DNA of 64,000 nucleotides, taken from an uncultured Chloroflexota bacterium. GTDB lineage: Bacteria > Chloroflexota > UBA11872. The notes beneath the pieces were generated by a model. It saw only the letters and a list, made by a program, of their open reading frames with translations, searched no databases and was not told the DNA's origin. Made by a program: the position numbers and the translations under genes. Within the stretch, counting starts at the first letter, position 1. Each line of letters opens with the position of its first letter. Below are positions 25,002 through 33,426 of the stretch, piece after piece. The stretch lies in contig OY282448.1 of assembly GCA_958296175.1 (NCBI GenBank), positions 1,860,472 to 1,924,471 of the forward strand, given 5' to 3'.

Positions 25002-25904
25002 TCACCGCGCCAACAGCCGATCGAACGGCAGCTGGAACAGATTATCGATCGTCAGGTCCGGCCGCTGCCGGCCGCGGGCCGCCTCGGCCTCTGCGCGCGT
25101 GGTGGCGCCGGTGAGCACCAGCACGCTGGTGGCCCCCAGGTCGTTCGCGCCGGCCACGTCGGCGTCCAATAAGTCCCCAATCACCACCAGCTCGTCCGCC
25201 GCAACGCCGCTGCGCTGCGCCACCACAGTGAACAGGTGCGCCGAGGGTTTGCCCACCACGGTCGGCCTGACGCCCGCGGCGGCGGTCAGCGCGCCAACGA
25301 TGGCGCCGGCGCCAGGGGCCGGCCCGCCCGCCGTCGGCAGCAGCGGGTCGGTATTGACGGCAATGAAGGCGGCGCGGTCCACCACCAGCGCCCGCGTGGC
25401 GCGCGCCAGGCGGGCGTAGGTCAGCCCAAAGTCGCAGCCCGCCGCCACCGCCGCCACCGGCGCATCGTCCTCGAACGATGCCAGCCGAAAGCCCGCCGCC
25501 TCGATCTGGTCGGCCAGGCCGCGCCCGCCCAGCACCAGCACCGACGCCGGCGCCGGGTCGAGCTGCCGCAGGTATTCCACTGTGGCAACCACGGCCGAGA
25601 CCACGTCCTCGGGGCCGCCGTCCACCCCCAGGCCTTGCAGCTTGGCGGCCAGCTGCACGGGCGTTTCGCGCGAGTTGTTGGTGACGAAGTAGAGCGGCAA
25701 GCCCAGCGCGCGCACCGCGGCCACAGCCTCCGCGGCCCCTGCGATCAGCTCCGAGCCGCGGTACATGACGCCGTCCATGTCGAAGACGAACGCGCGCCGC
25801 CGTGCGGGAATAACGGCGGGGTCGCCGTCCAGGTGATGGTGGTGCCCGTCCGAGTGAACGCGATGACCCTGGCGCCCTGGCCTGTCCGCGGGCGCGGCGC
25901 TCAC
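25002..25904 (-). CDS. HAD-superfamily phosphatase (NagD/p-nitrophenyl phosphatase type)
   Basis: 300 residues. The nucleophile motif FDMDGVMYRG places Asp42 and Asp44 at the active site. FVTNNSR (motif II), VVGKPSAHLF (motif III Lys) and VVIGDLLDADVAGA (motif IV) complete a class IIA HAD phosphatase. Such enzymes dephosphorylate small metabolites such as phosphoglycolate, pyridoxal phosphate or nucleotides. The start GTG 25904 overlaps the stop of the upstream dehydrogenase (GTGA), so translation is coupled. That start adds an unusual His-rich leader, HSDGHHHHLDGD at about 17-28, which could bind metal. Without it, the frame's next ATG lies inside the active site. A 2-phosphoglycolate or hydroxyacid-linked role would fit the neighbour. 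Confidence 0.85.
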   Translation of the reverse strand: MSAAPADRPGRQGHRVHSDGHHHHLDGDPAVIPARRRAFVFDMDGVMYRGSELIAGAAEAVAAVRALGLPLYFVTNNSRETPVQLAAKLQGLGVDGGPEDVVSAVVATVEYLRQLDPAPASVLVLGGRGLADQIEAAGFRLASFEDDAPVAAVAAGCDFGLTYARLARATRALVVDRAAFIAVNTDPLLPTAGGPAPGAGAIVGALTAAAGVRPTVVGKPSAHLFTVVAQRSGVAADELVVIGDLLDADVAGANDLGATSVLVLTGATTRAEAEAARGRQRPDLTIDNLFQLPFDRLLAR

Positions 25905-26878
25905 GCCGGATAGACCCCGTTCACCACCATGCCGCGGTCCCAGTCGCCGGCCAGCACGCCGACCACGTTGCGGGCGGCGGTGACGGCCATGCGCTCCACC
26001 GACTCGTCCGACACGCCCGCCACGTGCGGCGTGGCCAGCACGCGCGGATGCGCCGCCAGGTCGTCGCCGTCCGGCGGAGGTTCGTGCACGCGCACGTCCA
26101 GCGCCGCGCCGGCCAGGCGGCCGCTGTCCAGGGCTCGGCGCAGCGCGGCCTCGTCCACCAACCCGCCGCGGGCAGTGTTCACCAGAAACGCGCCAGGCCG
26201 CAGCAGCGCCAGCGTGCGGTCGTTCACCACCTGGCGGGTAGCGTCGGTCAACGGCGCGTGCAGCGTCACGAAGTCCGCGCGGCGAAACACCTCCTCGACG
26301 TCGACCAGCGCGACGCCGTGCTGCGCCAAGAAATCGGGGTCGGGAAACGGTTCCGCGGCCGCGACGGCCACCTCGAAGCCGGCCAGGCGGCGCACCACCG
26401 ACCTGCCAATGCGCCCCAGCCCAATCACTCCCACGGTCTTGCCGCGCAGTTCGGTCGTCGGCGGCCGCGTCCAATCGCCGGCCGCGGTGCGCGGAAAGTA
26501 GCCGCCCAAGCCGCGCGCCAGCGCCAGCAGCAGGGACACCGCCGTTTCGGCCACCGTCGTGTCGTTGGCACCGGCCGCAATCATCACCGCCACCTCGTGG
26601 TCGCGCGCCGCCTGCAAGTCGACCGCGTCGTAACCCACGCCGAGCCGCGCGATGACGCGCAGCTCGGGGAACATGGCGAAGGTTTCCTCCGTGTACGGCT
26701 CGCTGCTGGCCATGACGCCCGCCATGCCCGGCAGATACCCGCGCAGCTCGGCCTCGTTCAGGTACGAACTGGACGGTCTGGCAACCACAGCCTCATGGCC
26801 GGCCGCGTGCAGGATGTCCAGCGCCTCCTGCACGGGACGCTCGATGAACATCTTGGTCGAAATCAGCACACGCGCCAC
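25901..26878 (-). CDS. D-2-hydroxyacid dehydrogenase
   Basis: 325 residues of the D-isomer-specific 2-hydroxyacid dehydrogenase family, which reduces 2-keto acids with NAD(P)H. The nucleotide fold shows GKTVGVIGLGRIGRSV (GxGxxG). The active-site Arg is in NTARGGLVDE, Glu in VHEPP and His in TPHVAG. It resembles phosphoglycerate dehydrogenase or glyoxylate/hydroxypyruvate reductase without an ACT domain, so a catabolic role is more likely than serine synthesis. GTG 26878 is chosen because it opens with the expected ARVLIST strand. The frame further upstream is Arg/Gly-rich noise. It is coupled by a 4-bp overlap to the HAD phosphatase. Confidence 0.88.
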   Translation of the reverse strand: MARVLISTKMFIERPVQEALDILHAAGHEAVVARPSSSYLNEAELRGYLPGMAGVMASSEPYTEETFAMFPELRVIARLGVGYDAVDLQAARDHEVAVMIAAGANDTTVAETAVSLLLALARGLGGYFPRTAAGDWTRPPTTELRGKTVGVIGLGRIGRSVVRRLAGFEVAVAAAEPFPDPDFLAQHGVALVDVEEVFRRADFVTLHAPLTDATRQVVNDRTLALLRPGAFLVNTARGGLVDEAALRRALDSGRLAGAALDVRVHEPPPDGDDLAAHPRVLATPHVAGVSDESVERMAVTAARNVVGVLAGDWDRGMVVNGVYPA

Positions 26879-27223
26879 GGCGCCCCCACGTAACCACCAC
26901 ACCGGCGCGCCCATTCTAACGACGCCGCCCGCCCCCCGACGGCGCCGCCCCGCCCGCCCGGCGCGCCCGCCAACTCGAAACAGCAACACGCCCCGCTCCC
27001 GCGCCGAGGCCTGTGCGGCATCCGGCATCCCCGCGAACGGCCCGCCCCTGCCCGCCCAGAACGTGATGACGGGGGGGGGTCCTCGATCCAGCGCGGGAAT
27101 CCATCGTCAGCGGTGCTCGGGTTCGGCGTTCCCGCGCGGCGGCTGCGGCCCGCATCACCCGCGAAATGACACCAAGCTTTCCGGCAGGGAGAGAGGGAAC
27201 CCAGAGAATGCGGAGCCTTGGAG
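26879..27223. other. 345-bp intergenic region
   Basis: No credible gene. It contains a run of nine G at 27071-27079, then TCCTCGATCCAGCGCGGGAAT at about 27080, a weak relative of the REP-like elements. It also includes the promoter region of the dehydrogenase-phosphatase pair, in which I cannot point to convincing -35 and -10 boxes. Confidence 0.5.
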
Positions 27224-27682
27224 CTACAGCCCCTCGGGCCGCTCCACGATGGCGAAGCTGATTTCGCCGGAGGCGCACAGGCCGCCGTCGATCGTGGCGC
27301 GGGCCGCGGCGCGGCCGAAGCCTCGCCGATAGCGCAGCAGCTCCGCTTCCATGCGCAGCTGGTCGCCCGGCCGCGCCGGCCGGCGGAAGCGCCAGCGGTC
27401 CAGCCCCGTGAGCATGGCGATCTTGCCCGTGTTCTCCGGCATGCCCAGCGCCGCCACGCCGCCCACCTCGGCCAGCGCCTCCACGATGATGACGCCCGGC
27501 AGCACGGGGAAGCCGGGGAAATGGCCGCGCAGCACGTGCTCCGTGTGCGCCGCCACGTCGTCCATAATCCCCACGGCGCGCTGTCCGACCTCCAGCTCCA
27601 CGATGCGGTCGACAAAAATGAACGGCGTGCGGTGGGGAATCAGCGCTTCGATCCCCGCGCGGTCGAGCAGCGGCTCGGACAT
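27224..27682 (-). CDS. fabZ: 3-hydroxyacyl-ACP dehydratase FabZ
   Basis: 152 residues, the standard hot-dog-fold length. It has IPHRTPFIFVDR early. GHFPGFPVLPGVIIVEALAE carries the catalytic His54 and Glu68. It removes water from 3-hydroxyacyl-ACP in fatty acid synthesis. ATG 27682 follows AGGGAG. The frame upstream to 27718 is not needed. It lies 87 bp downstream of the PafA-like gene on the same strand. This could be one transcript, but the function is unrelated to protein tagging. Confidence 0.92.
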   Translation of the reverse strand: MSEPLLDRAGIEALIPHRTPFIFVDRIVELEVGQRAVGIMDDVAAHTEHVLRGHFPGFPVLPGVIIVEALAEVGGVAALGMPENTGKIAMLTGLDRWRFRRPARPGDQLRMEAELLRYRRGFGRAAARATIDGGLCASGEISFAIVERPEGL

Positions 27683-27769
27683 GCGGCTCCCTGTCAGCTC
27701 AGCGGCTGCCGCCAGCATCCCACAGCGCCCCCGCGGCAGCCCGCGCGGGCGCGCCGGCCGCCGGGCGCG

Positions 27770-29266
27770 TCAGCCGTGCAGCAGTCCCGCCGTCTTGGCC
27801 GCGAAAGCCTCGGCTTCCTCGCGGTACTCCTGGAAGGGGTCGGGCATTTCGAAGACCTGGCCGCGGACGCCTACGCCGGCCCAGTCGATCAGGTAGGGCA
27901 CGAAGGACCAGCCGCCGTACTCGTCCAGCTCCCGCCAGTGCTCGATGTATTGATAGACCAGGTAGAGCTGGTCGTCCCAGTTGGCCAGTGCGCCCAGGTT
28001 GCGCTGGATGTCTTTCCAGTCCACGCACTCGTCGGCGCGGGCGTCGGCCAGGGCGCGCACGATGCGGCCGCGCGCGCCGGCGCGCGTGCCCGTGGGTGTA
28101 GCCAGTGGGTTGATGGGGCCGGACGTCAGCCGTTGAGTCAGGCCGCGGCGCTGCAGTTCGCCGAAGAGGCTGACCGTCGGGTCCACGTGGTGGTAGGCCA
28201 GGTCCAGCTTCACCAGATCCGGGTCGGCCCACCCCAGCGGCGAGTCGTCGGCGTATTCCCGCAGCTGCGTCAGCTTGGTGATCCAGTCCACTTTGCCCAC
28301 CAGCCGTTCGGGGTTCGTCTCCAGGCCGTCCAGACACTCGCTCCATGCCGCCAGGGTCCAGTCGGTGTCGCTGTCGCGGCCTTCGAAGGCGTGCGCGGCG
28401 GCCTCCAGGTAGGTCCGCTGCACGTCCAGGGCGGAGACGGCGCCGCGGTCGACCAGCTCGACCGTCCACGGCCCGCTCGGGTTGCGCGAAATGGCCTTGA
28501 TGGTGCGCACGCCGTTGTCCAGATACAGCTCGGGATCCCACCCAGCGTCCAGCAGCTGGGCGACCAGGGCGGTGGCGCCAATCTTGAGCGCGGTGGCGTA
28601 CTCCGACTGGTTGGCGTCGCCCACGATCACGTGCAGACGGCGGCGGCCGGTTTCCTCGGCCAGCGGCTCGTCGCGCAGGTTGATGATCGGCCGCCCGCCG
28701 AACCGCACCCGGTGGCTGACGTCGACCGACACGAACGCCGCGCGCTGCGACATGTGATAGGGCAAGCCGCCGGCCGCCGCGGCGGGGTCGATGGTCATGC
28801 CCGCGCCGGCGAAGAGCTGCCGCGTGGTCAGAAAGGGCATCAGCCCGCGCACCAGGGCGCTGCTGCGCGGCGTGCGCCGCAGGGAGTAGTTCTCGTGGTA
28901 GCCGAACGTGTTGCCCAGGTGGTCGGTGTTGTTCTTGATGAAGAACAGCCGGCGGTTCAGTTCCTGGCCTTCGACGGCGTCCAGCAGTACCGCCGCGGCC
29001 GCGTTTTCCTGTTCCACGATCTCGCGCAAGGTGCGGCACTCGGCCGAGGCGTATTCCAGGTGGCCCGAGTCCTGATAGAGCCGCGCCCCGTTGAACAGAT
29101 AGCCGCCGTTGCCCGGCTCTTCGTCCCATTCCCGCGGCGCCGGGTCGATGATTCCGAAGCGCCGGTCGCTGAAGACGACGGACTTGATGAGGCGGGCGGC
29201 TTGCACCGGCGGAATGGAACCCGCGCTCGCAAACTCGATTTCGGTTCCGAACAGCGCGTCGTCCAT
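27770..29266 (-). CDS. pafA: PafA-like ligase for a Pup/UBact-type modifier
   Basis: 498 residues of the Pup ligase/deamidase family, a carboxylate-amine ligase fold related to glutamine synthetase. GTEIEF (7-12) and GARLYQDSGHLEYASAEC hold the ATP/Mg2+ Glu residues and the catalytic Asp. FFIKNNTDHLGNTFGYHENY and LHVIVGDANQSE are family hallmarks. It should phosphorylate the C-terminal Glu side chain of the modifier and join it to lysines of target proteins. I assign the ligase role, not the deamidase role, for two reasons: the residues after GTEIEF lack the long insertion seen in Dop, and VDWKDIQRNL near the C-terminus matches PafA. It starts 10 bp after the modifier gene's stop and is the third gene of the cassette. 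Ligase versus deamidase assignment is probable, not certain. Confidence 0.85.
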   Translation of the reverse strand: MDDALFGTEIEFASAGSIPPVQAARLIKSVVFSDRRFGIIDPAPREWDEEPGNGGYLFNGARLYQDSGHLEYASAECRTLREIVEQENAAAAVLLDAVEGQELNRRLFFIKNNTDHLGNTFGYHENYSLRRTPRSSALVRGLMPFLTTRQLFAGAGMTIDPAAAAGGLPYHMSQRAAFVSVDVSHRVRFGGRPIINLRDEPLAEETGRRRLHVIVGDANQSEYATALKIGATALVAQLLDAGWDPELYLDNGVRTIKAISRNPSGPWTVELVDRGAVSALDVQRTYLEAAAHAFEGRDSDTDWTLAAWSECLDGLETNPERLVGKVDWITKLTQLREYADDSPLGWADPDLVKLDLAYHHVDPTVSLFGELQRRGLTQRLTSGPINPLATPTGTRAGARGRIVRALADARADECVDWKDIQRNLGALANWDDQLYLVYQYIEHWRELDEYGGWSFVPYLIDWAGVGVRGQVFEMPDPFQEYREEAEAFAAKTAGLLHG

Positions 29267-29276
29267 ACGCAGGGAC

Positions 29277-29456
29277 TTACTGCCCGCCGGGCTGCGGCGT
29301 GGGGTCGGGGATTTCGCGAATGATGCGGCGGCGGCGTTCGCGCAGGTCTTCGTCCTCGTCCGGCGGCGCGGCAGGTTTGGGCGGCGCCTCGGTCGGCTTG
29401 GGCGGCGCCTCGGTTTCGGCCCGCTGCGCGGGGGTGGTGATTCCTGGCAGTGCCAT
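29277..29456 (-). CDS. Pup/UBact-like protein modifier ending in Gly-Gly-Gln
   Basis: 59 residues. ATG 29456 lies 3 bp after the dop stop and is preceded by GGAAGGA. The C-terminus is QPGGQ, the hallmark that Dop deamidates to Glu before PafA attaches it to lysine. The N-terminal half is disordered and Pro-rich, with a perfect seven-residue duplication TEAPPKP at 15-21 and 22-28. Residues 33-49 (DEDEDLRERRRRIIREI) should form a charged helix, followed by a Pro-rich linker to GGQ. Actinobacterial Pup instead has an acidic coiled coil, so this protein is nearer UBact in character. The position between Dop and PafA genes mirrors dop-pup in actinobacteria. It is tiny and easily missed by gene finders. 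Identity as a conjugated tag is inferred from tail, size and location. Confidence 0.85.
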   Translation of the reverse strand: MALPGITTPAQRAETEAPPKPTEAPPKPAAPPDEDEDLRERRRRIIREIPDPTPQPGGQ

Positions 29457-29459
29457 GTC

Positions 29460-30962
29460 TCAGCGTCCTTCCGCCTCCAGCGCGGCCAACAGCGCGCGCA
29501 AATCCTCGGCGTCCTCCACCAGACGGCCCATCCGCTCGATGGACGGCCCCGCCAGGTCGTCCAGACGCAGCGCCGCGTCGTAGCCGTTGCGGCGGAACGT
29601 GATGCGGTCCCACTCGATCGCGCTGATGTCCGCGCCGAAACGCCGGATGGCCGCCGCGCGCACCACCGCCCGCGTGCCGGACGGGGGGGAGGTCAGCGCC
29701 TGCTCGATCTGAGCGTCGGTCACGATGCGGCGCATGCGCCCCTCGGCCGCCAGCGAGTCGTAGACGCTCGCGGCCGGGTCCAGCAGGTGATACCCCAGGT
29801 CGATGCGGCGCGCGAACTGCTCGGACCAGTCGCGGCCGAAGTCGGCGCGCATTTCCTCGATCAGCCGCTCCTTGGCCAGCCAGTCGACCCGATCCGCCGC
29901 GCGCTGGCGGTTGCTGCGCAGCTCGGCCAGTACCTGGGACCACTCGTCCAGCACCCAGGTCGTCTCGGCGTCACGGCCTCGATACCGCTGGGAGGCGTCC
30001 AGATACCACTGCTGCACGTCCAGCGCCGTGGCCGTGCGCCGCGAGTCCAGCTCGACCGCAGCCCTGCAGGTCAGGTCGTGCGAGAGACGCTGAACGGCCT
30101 GCACCGGATGGGCAAGCTGCGCGGGCGGCTGCCAGCCCTCGCAGGTCAGGTCCAGCACCAGCGCCAGCGTGCCGACTTTCATGGCCGTGGCCCACTCGCT
30201 GCGGTTGGCGTCGCCGGCAATCACGTGCAGGCGCCGGTAGCGCGCCGCGTCGGCATGCGGCTCGTCGCGCGTGTTGAAGATCGGGCGCCGCGCCGTGGTG
30301 TCGATGCCCACCACCTGCTCGAAGAAGTCGGCGCGCTGCGACATCTGCAAGCGCCAGGGATGCGCCCGACCCACGCCGGTGCGCCCTGCCCCCGCGAACA
30401 CCTGCCGCGTGACCAGGAACGGCACCACGGCGGCAATCAAGGCGTCGGTTGGCGTCTCCCGCGCCACGAGATAGTTCTCGTGGCAGCCGTAGCTGCGCCC
30501 GTGGTAGTCGGTGTTGTTTTTCAGCAGCCGCAGGCGGCCCCGCGGCAGGGCGGCGTTGCGCAGCGTCTCGGCGGCGAACATCACGCGCTCGCCGGCCTTG
30601 TCCTGCGCCACCAGGTCGCGCAGCGACAGGCAGGCCTCGGTGCAATATTCCGGGTGGTTGTGGTCGTTGTAGAGCCGCGCGCCGTTGGCCAGCACCGTGT
30701 TGGCCAGCAGCTCGTCACGCCCCATGCGGCTGCTGCGCTCGGTCGATCCCGTCAGGTCGTGCGAGTCCTGGGCCAAACGCTGCGCCCGTCCGCCGCGCAA
30801 GTCGCGGCGCGGGTCCTCGCGGCTCGAATCCCAGCCGCGAAAGGCGCCCGCCGCCGGCGCGGCCTGAATGAGCATCGACGCCTCGTACGCAAAGTCAGGC
30901 TCGCCCTGAAAGCCCTCGCAGTTCAGGCCGTATTCGGTCTCGATGCCGACGGGACGATTCAT
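29460..30962 (-). CDS. dop: Dop-like deamidase/depupylase
   Basis: 500 residues of the PafA/Dop family. GIETEYG (6-12) opens the protein. A long insertion follows (about 40-80), at the place of the Dop loop, with WDSSREDPRRDLRGG. GARLYNDHNHPEYCTEAC carries the catalytic Asp. LLKNNTDYHGRSYGCHENY, NTRDEPHADAARYRRLHVI and the C-terminal RRFGADISAIEWD match Dop rather than PafA. It should convert the modifier's C-terminal Gln to Glu and also cut the tag from modified proteins. It is the first gene of the cassette and ends 3 bp before the modifier. Its ATG has only a weak Shine-Dalgarno. A TAGTAT at 30990-30995 (minus strand) could be a -10, but no -35 was recognised. Confidence 0.88.
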   Translation of the reverse strand: MNRPVGIETEYGLNCEGFQGEPDFAYEASMLIQAAPAAGAFRGWDSSREDPRRDLRGGRAQRLAQDSHDLTGSTERSSRMGRDELLANTVLANGARLYNDHNHPEYCTEACLSLRDLVAQDKAGERVMFAAETLRNAALPRGRLRLLKNNTDYHGRSYGCHENYLVARETPTDALIAAVVPFLVTRQVFAGAGRTGVGRAHPWRLQMSQRADFFEQVVGIDTTARRPIFNTRDEPHADAARYRRLHVIAGDANRSEWATAMKVGTLALVLDLTCEGWQPPAQLAHPVQAVQRLSHDLTCRAAVELDSRRTATALDVQQWYLDASQRYRGRDAETTWVLDEWSQVLAELRSNRQRAADRVDWLAKERLIEEMRADFGRDWSEQFARRIDLGYHLLDPAASVYDSLAAEGRMRRIVTDAQIEQALTSPPSGTRAVVRAAAIRRFGADISAIEWDRITFRRNGYDAALRLDDLAGPSIERMGRLVEDAEDLRALLAALEAEGR

Positions 30963-31064
30963 ATGCCGCTCACGCGCACGTACGGCTCAATACTAGCGCC
31001 GCCCCCTCCGCCGCGTTTCCCGGTCCAGCCCGCCGTGTCCCCGCGCTCTGGCAGGCCGAAGGAG

Positions 31065-31220
31065 AAGCGCTGGCCTCCGGAAGGCGAGAGGCCGGCGCAG
31101 GTGCGGCAGCTCGCCGCGGTGGAGGAAGAGTCTTCCTTTGGAGGGCGCGGAACGACGGCACCGCGATTGCCTGGCTGACCCGCAGCGGGCGTCTTCCCCT
31201 GGAGGGCGTGGAACGGCGAT
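31065..31220. repeat. Degenerate 61-bp-period repeat upstream of dop
   Basis: Two good copies of TCTTCCYYTGGAGGGCGYGG followed by AACGRCG start at 31131 and 31192, 61 bp apart. A weak third copy (CTGGCCTCCGGAAGGCGAGAG) lies about 61 bp earlier near 31068. The region lies in the 288-bp spacer between the cyclodeaminase-like gene and dop, both on the minus strand, and holds no open frame of interest. Confidence 0.5.
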
Positions 31221-31250
31221 GGCCGCCCGGCCCGCGGCCGCCAGGCGTCC

Positions 31251-32204
31251 CTACGAAAGCGTCACCCCGCGTCCCGAAGCCTCCGCTCGTTCCACCACCG
31301 CCTGCGCCAGGGCGATGTCCCAGAGAGCGATGCCTTGGGACTCGAACAGCGTGACGTCCTCGGCGCTGGTGCGGCCGGCCATGCGGCCGGCCACCACGCG
31401 GCCGAGTTCCGCCGCCTGCCCCCACTGAAACAGCCCGGCCTGGGCGGCGGCGATCAGGTCGCCGCATTCCACCTGCGCGCCGTCCAGGTCGTCCACGAAC
31501 ACGCGGTCGGCCCTGGCCACGGCCGCGGGGTCCACTTCGGCGTGGCTGGGATGGTTGGTGCCCATGGCAATCACGTGCATGCCCGGCGCCAGGTCGTCCC
31601 CGCGCAGCACGGGCGCAGCGGCCGAGGTGGCCGTAACCACCACGTCGGCGCCCCGCGCCGCGTCCGCGGGCGTGGATGCGGCGATCAGGTCCGCCGCCGT
31701 GCGCGGGCGCATCTCGTCGATGAAGGCCTGGACGTTCGCCGGGGTGCGCGACGAGACCCGCACCTCCGCCAGGTTATGCACCGCGTCCAGCGCCTCCAGC
31801 TGCGTGCGCGCCTGCCGCCCGCTGCCAATCAGGCCAACCACGCGGCTGTCGGGCCGCGCCAGGTACTTGCTGGACACGCCGCTGGCCGCGCCGGTGCGCA
31901 GCTCGCCCAGGCGTCCGGCTTCCAGCACCGCGCGCAGCGCGCCCGAGGCAACGTCGAACAGCAGCACCACGAAGCGCACGCCGCCGCCCCGAAACGTGGT
32001 GTACACCTTGGCGCCGGCCGCCCCCAGCGCCTGGTCGGCCGCGCCCATCAGTTGCAGCGCGCCGGACGGAATGCGTGCGCGCCGCCGCCCTACGTTGCCG
32101 GCCGCGCCGCGGCCCTGGCGGGCGAACGACGCTTCCACGGCCTGCAGCGCCAGCTCCACGTCGGCCAGCTCGGAAACGTCGGCCTCGGTCAGATACAAGG
32201 GCAT
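31251..32204 (-). CDS. Ornithine cyclodeaminase/mu-crystallin family protein
   Basis: 317 residues. The Rossmann motif GLIGSGRQARTQL (about 129-141), the preceding AASGVSSKYLARPDS, and DDLDGAQVECGDL near the C-terminus are family features. Members include ornithine cyclodeaminase, alanine dehydrogenase and ketimine reductases, all NAD(P)-dependent. The early Lys of mu-crystallin-type enzymes is in AGAKVYTTF. Substrate cannot be fixed from sequence. The gene precedes the dop cassette by 288 bp on the same strand, but the spacer and repeats argue against a single transcript. It diverges from the DMT permease. Confidence 0.85.
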   Translation of the reverse strand: MPLYLTEADVSELADVELALQAVEASFARQGRGAAGNVGRRRARIPSGALQLMGAADQALGAAGAKVYTTFRGGGVRFVVLLFDVASGALRAVLEAGRLGELRTGAASGVSSKYLARPDSRVVGLIGSGRQARTQLEALDAVHNLAEVRVSSRTPANVQAFIDEMRPRTAADLIAASTPADAARGADVVVTATSAAAPVLRGDDLAPGMHVIAMGTNHPSHAEVDPAAVARADRVFVDDLDGAQVECGDLIAAAQAGLFQWGQAAELGRVVAGRMAGRTSAEDVTLFESQGIALWDIALAQAVVERAEASGRGVTLS

Positions 32205-32270
32205 GACAGCCTCCGCCGGAACCCGCGCGCGCGACGGGGCCGTGTCAGGGGGAGTCCGGGCGTTATTGTA

Positions 32271-33275
32271 ATGATTGCGGTGTCCAGGAGCCCGACGTAC
32301 GGGCCGCGCATTCTGCCCGCCCGGCCCCTCACCCTCATGCCGTTACTCGCCGCGTACATCGTGTTCCACGTTGGCTTTGCGCTGGCCACTCGCGTGTCCC
32401 AGGTGCGGGGCTACGACTATTTCTTCGTGGCTGCCGTCAATTTCGTGCTGGCCGCCGCCGCCGCCGCGGTCTGGGCGGCGGGCAACGGCGTTTGGGATCT
32501 AGACGCGCCCACCGTGATCTTTGGCGTGGTGCAAGGCATCCAGTACGCCGGCACCATGGTCGGCATCTACCTGCTGCTGATCCGCTCCGGGGTTGGCGTC
32601 ACTTTCATTCTGGTGCGCTTGTCCGTGGTGTTTCCCACGCTGATGTCGATCGTGGTCTTCGGGGAGGTGCCTGGGCCCGCGGGCGTGGTCGGGTTGCTTC
32701 TGCTGCTGATATCGATCTTTCTGCTGGCCGGCCCGCGCTGGGAATTGAACCCAGTCAGTCGGTGGCTGCTGCTGGGGTCGATCTTTCTGCTGGCCGGCCC
32801 GCGCAGCGAGGAGCAGGGGCCGCGCGCCTGGTATTACTGGCCGCTCATTTTCGGGTTTTTGGTGTTTACCGGCATCGGCGTCGGGGCGTCCAAGGTCTTT
32901 ACCGAACTGTCCACGCCCGACCGCGGCCCGCTCTTCGTCGTCGTCGCGTACGCCGCGTCCTTGCTAACGATGCTGGTGGTGCTGCCGCTGCGGCGCCGCT
33001 TGCAGGCCGATGCGCCGGCGCTGCGGCAGTCCCTGACGTCGGCGGGCGGGGTCGCCACCGGCGCCGCCATGGGCGCGGCGAACATCCTGCAGCTGGTATT
33101 CCTGGTGGCCGCGCTGCAAGTCGTGCCGGGCCACGTCGTGTTCCCCATCCACGCCTCGTCGGTGATGGTGTTGACCACGCTGGCCGGCATGGTCTTCTGG
33201 AATGAGCGCCACGGCCCCAGCGTGATGCTCGGCGTGGCTGCGTCCGTGACGGGCATCGTGCTGGTCAACGTCTAA
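32271..33275 (+). CDS. DMT/EamA-type permease with in-frame internal duplication
   Basis: About 334 residues with nine or ten predicted membrane helices, resembling the drug/metabolite transporter (EamA) fold. It would move a small metabolite across the plasma membrane. An in-frame duplication is seen in the middle: SIFLLAGPR is repeated 22 residues apart, encoded by a perfect 27-bp direct repeat at 32712-32738 and 32778-32804. This gives a longer loop or re-entrant segment between the two halves. The start is uncertain: ATG 32271 has a distant GGGGAG, and ATG 32337 begins right at the first helix but lacks a ribosome site. The transporter is divergent from the cyclodeaminase-like gene. Confidence 0.72.
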   Translation: MIAVSRSPTYGPRILPARPLTLMPLLAAYIVFHVGFALATRVSQVRGYDYFFVAAVNFVLAAAAAAVWAAGNGVWDLDAPTVIFGVVQGIQYAGTMVGIYLLLIRSGVGVTFILVRLSVVFPTLMSIVVFGEVPGPAGVVGLLLLLISIFLLAGPRWELNPVSRWLLLGSIFLLAGPRSEEQGPRAWYYWPLIFGFLVFTGIGVGASKVFTELSTPDRGPLFVVVAYAASLLTMLVVLPLRRRLQADAPALRQSLTSAGGVATGAAMGAANILQLVFLVAALQVVPGHVVFPIHASSVMVLTTLAGMVFWNERHGPSVMLGVAASVTGIVLVNV

Positions 33276-33426
33276 CAGGGCGCGCCGCCGCCCGCCGCGG
33301 ACGCGCTCGGCCGCCGTCCGTCACAGACGTGCTCGGCCGCCGCCCGGCGCTCGGATCAGCCGCGCCCTGCGCCGCGGGAAGCTAAAACCCTCGCAGGCTC
33401 TCGCGGAGTGCGGGCGCGTTCGTCGG

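Noticed and set aside
25905..26474. Extension of the HAD phosphatase to a 490-residue protein
   Set aside because: The extra N-terminus lies over the 2-hydroxyacid dehydrogenase gene in another frame and has no domain. The GTGA overlap gives a better start.
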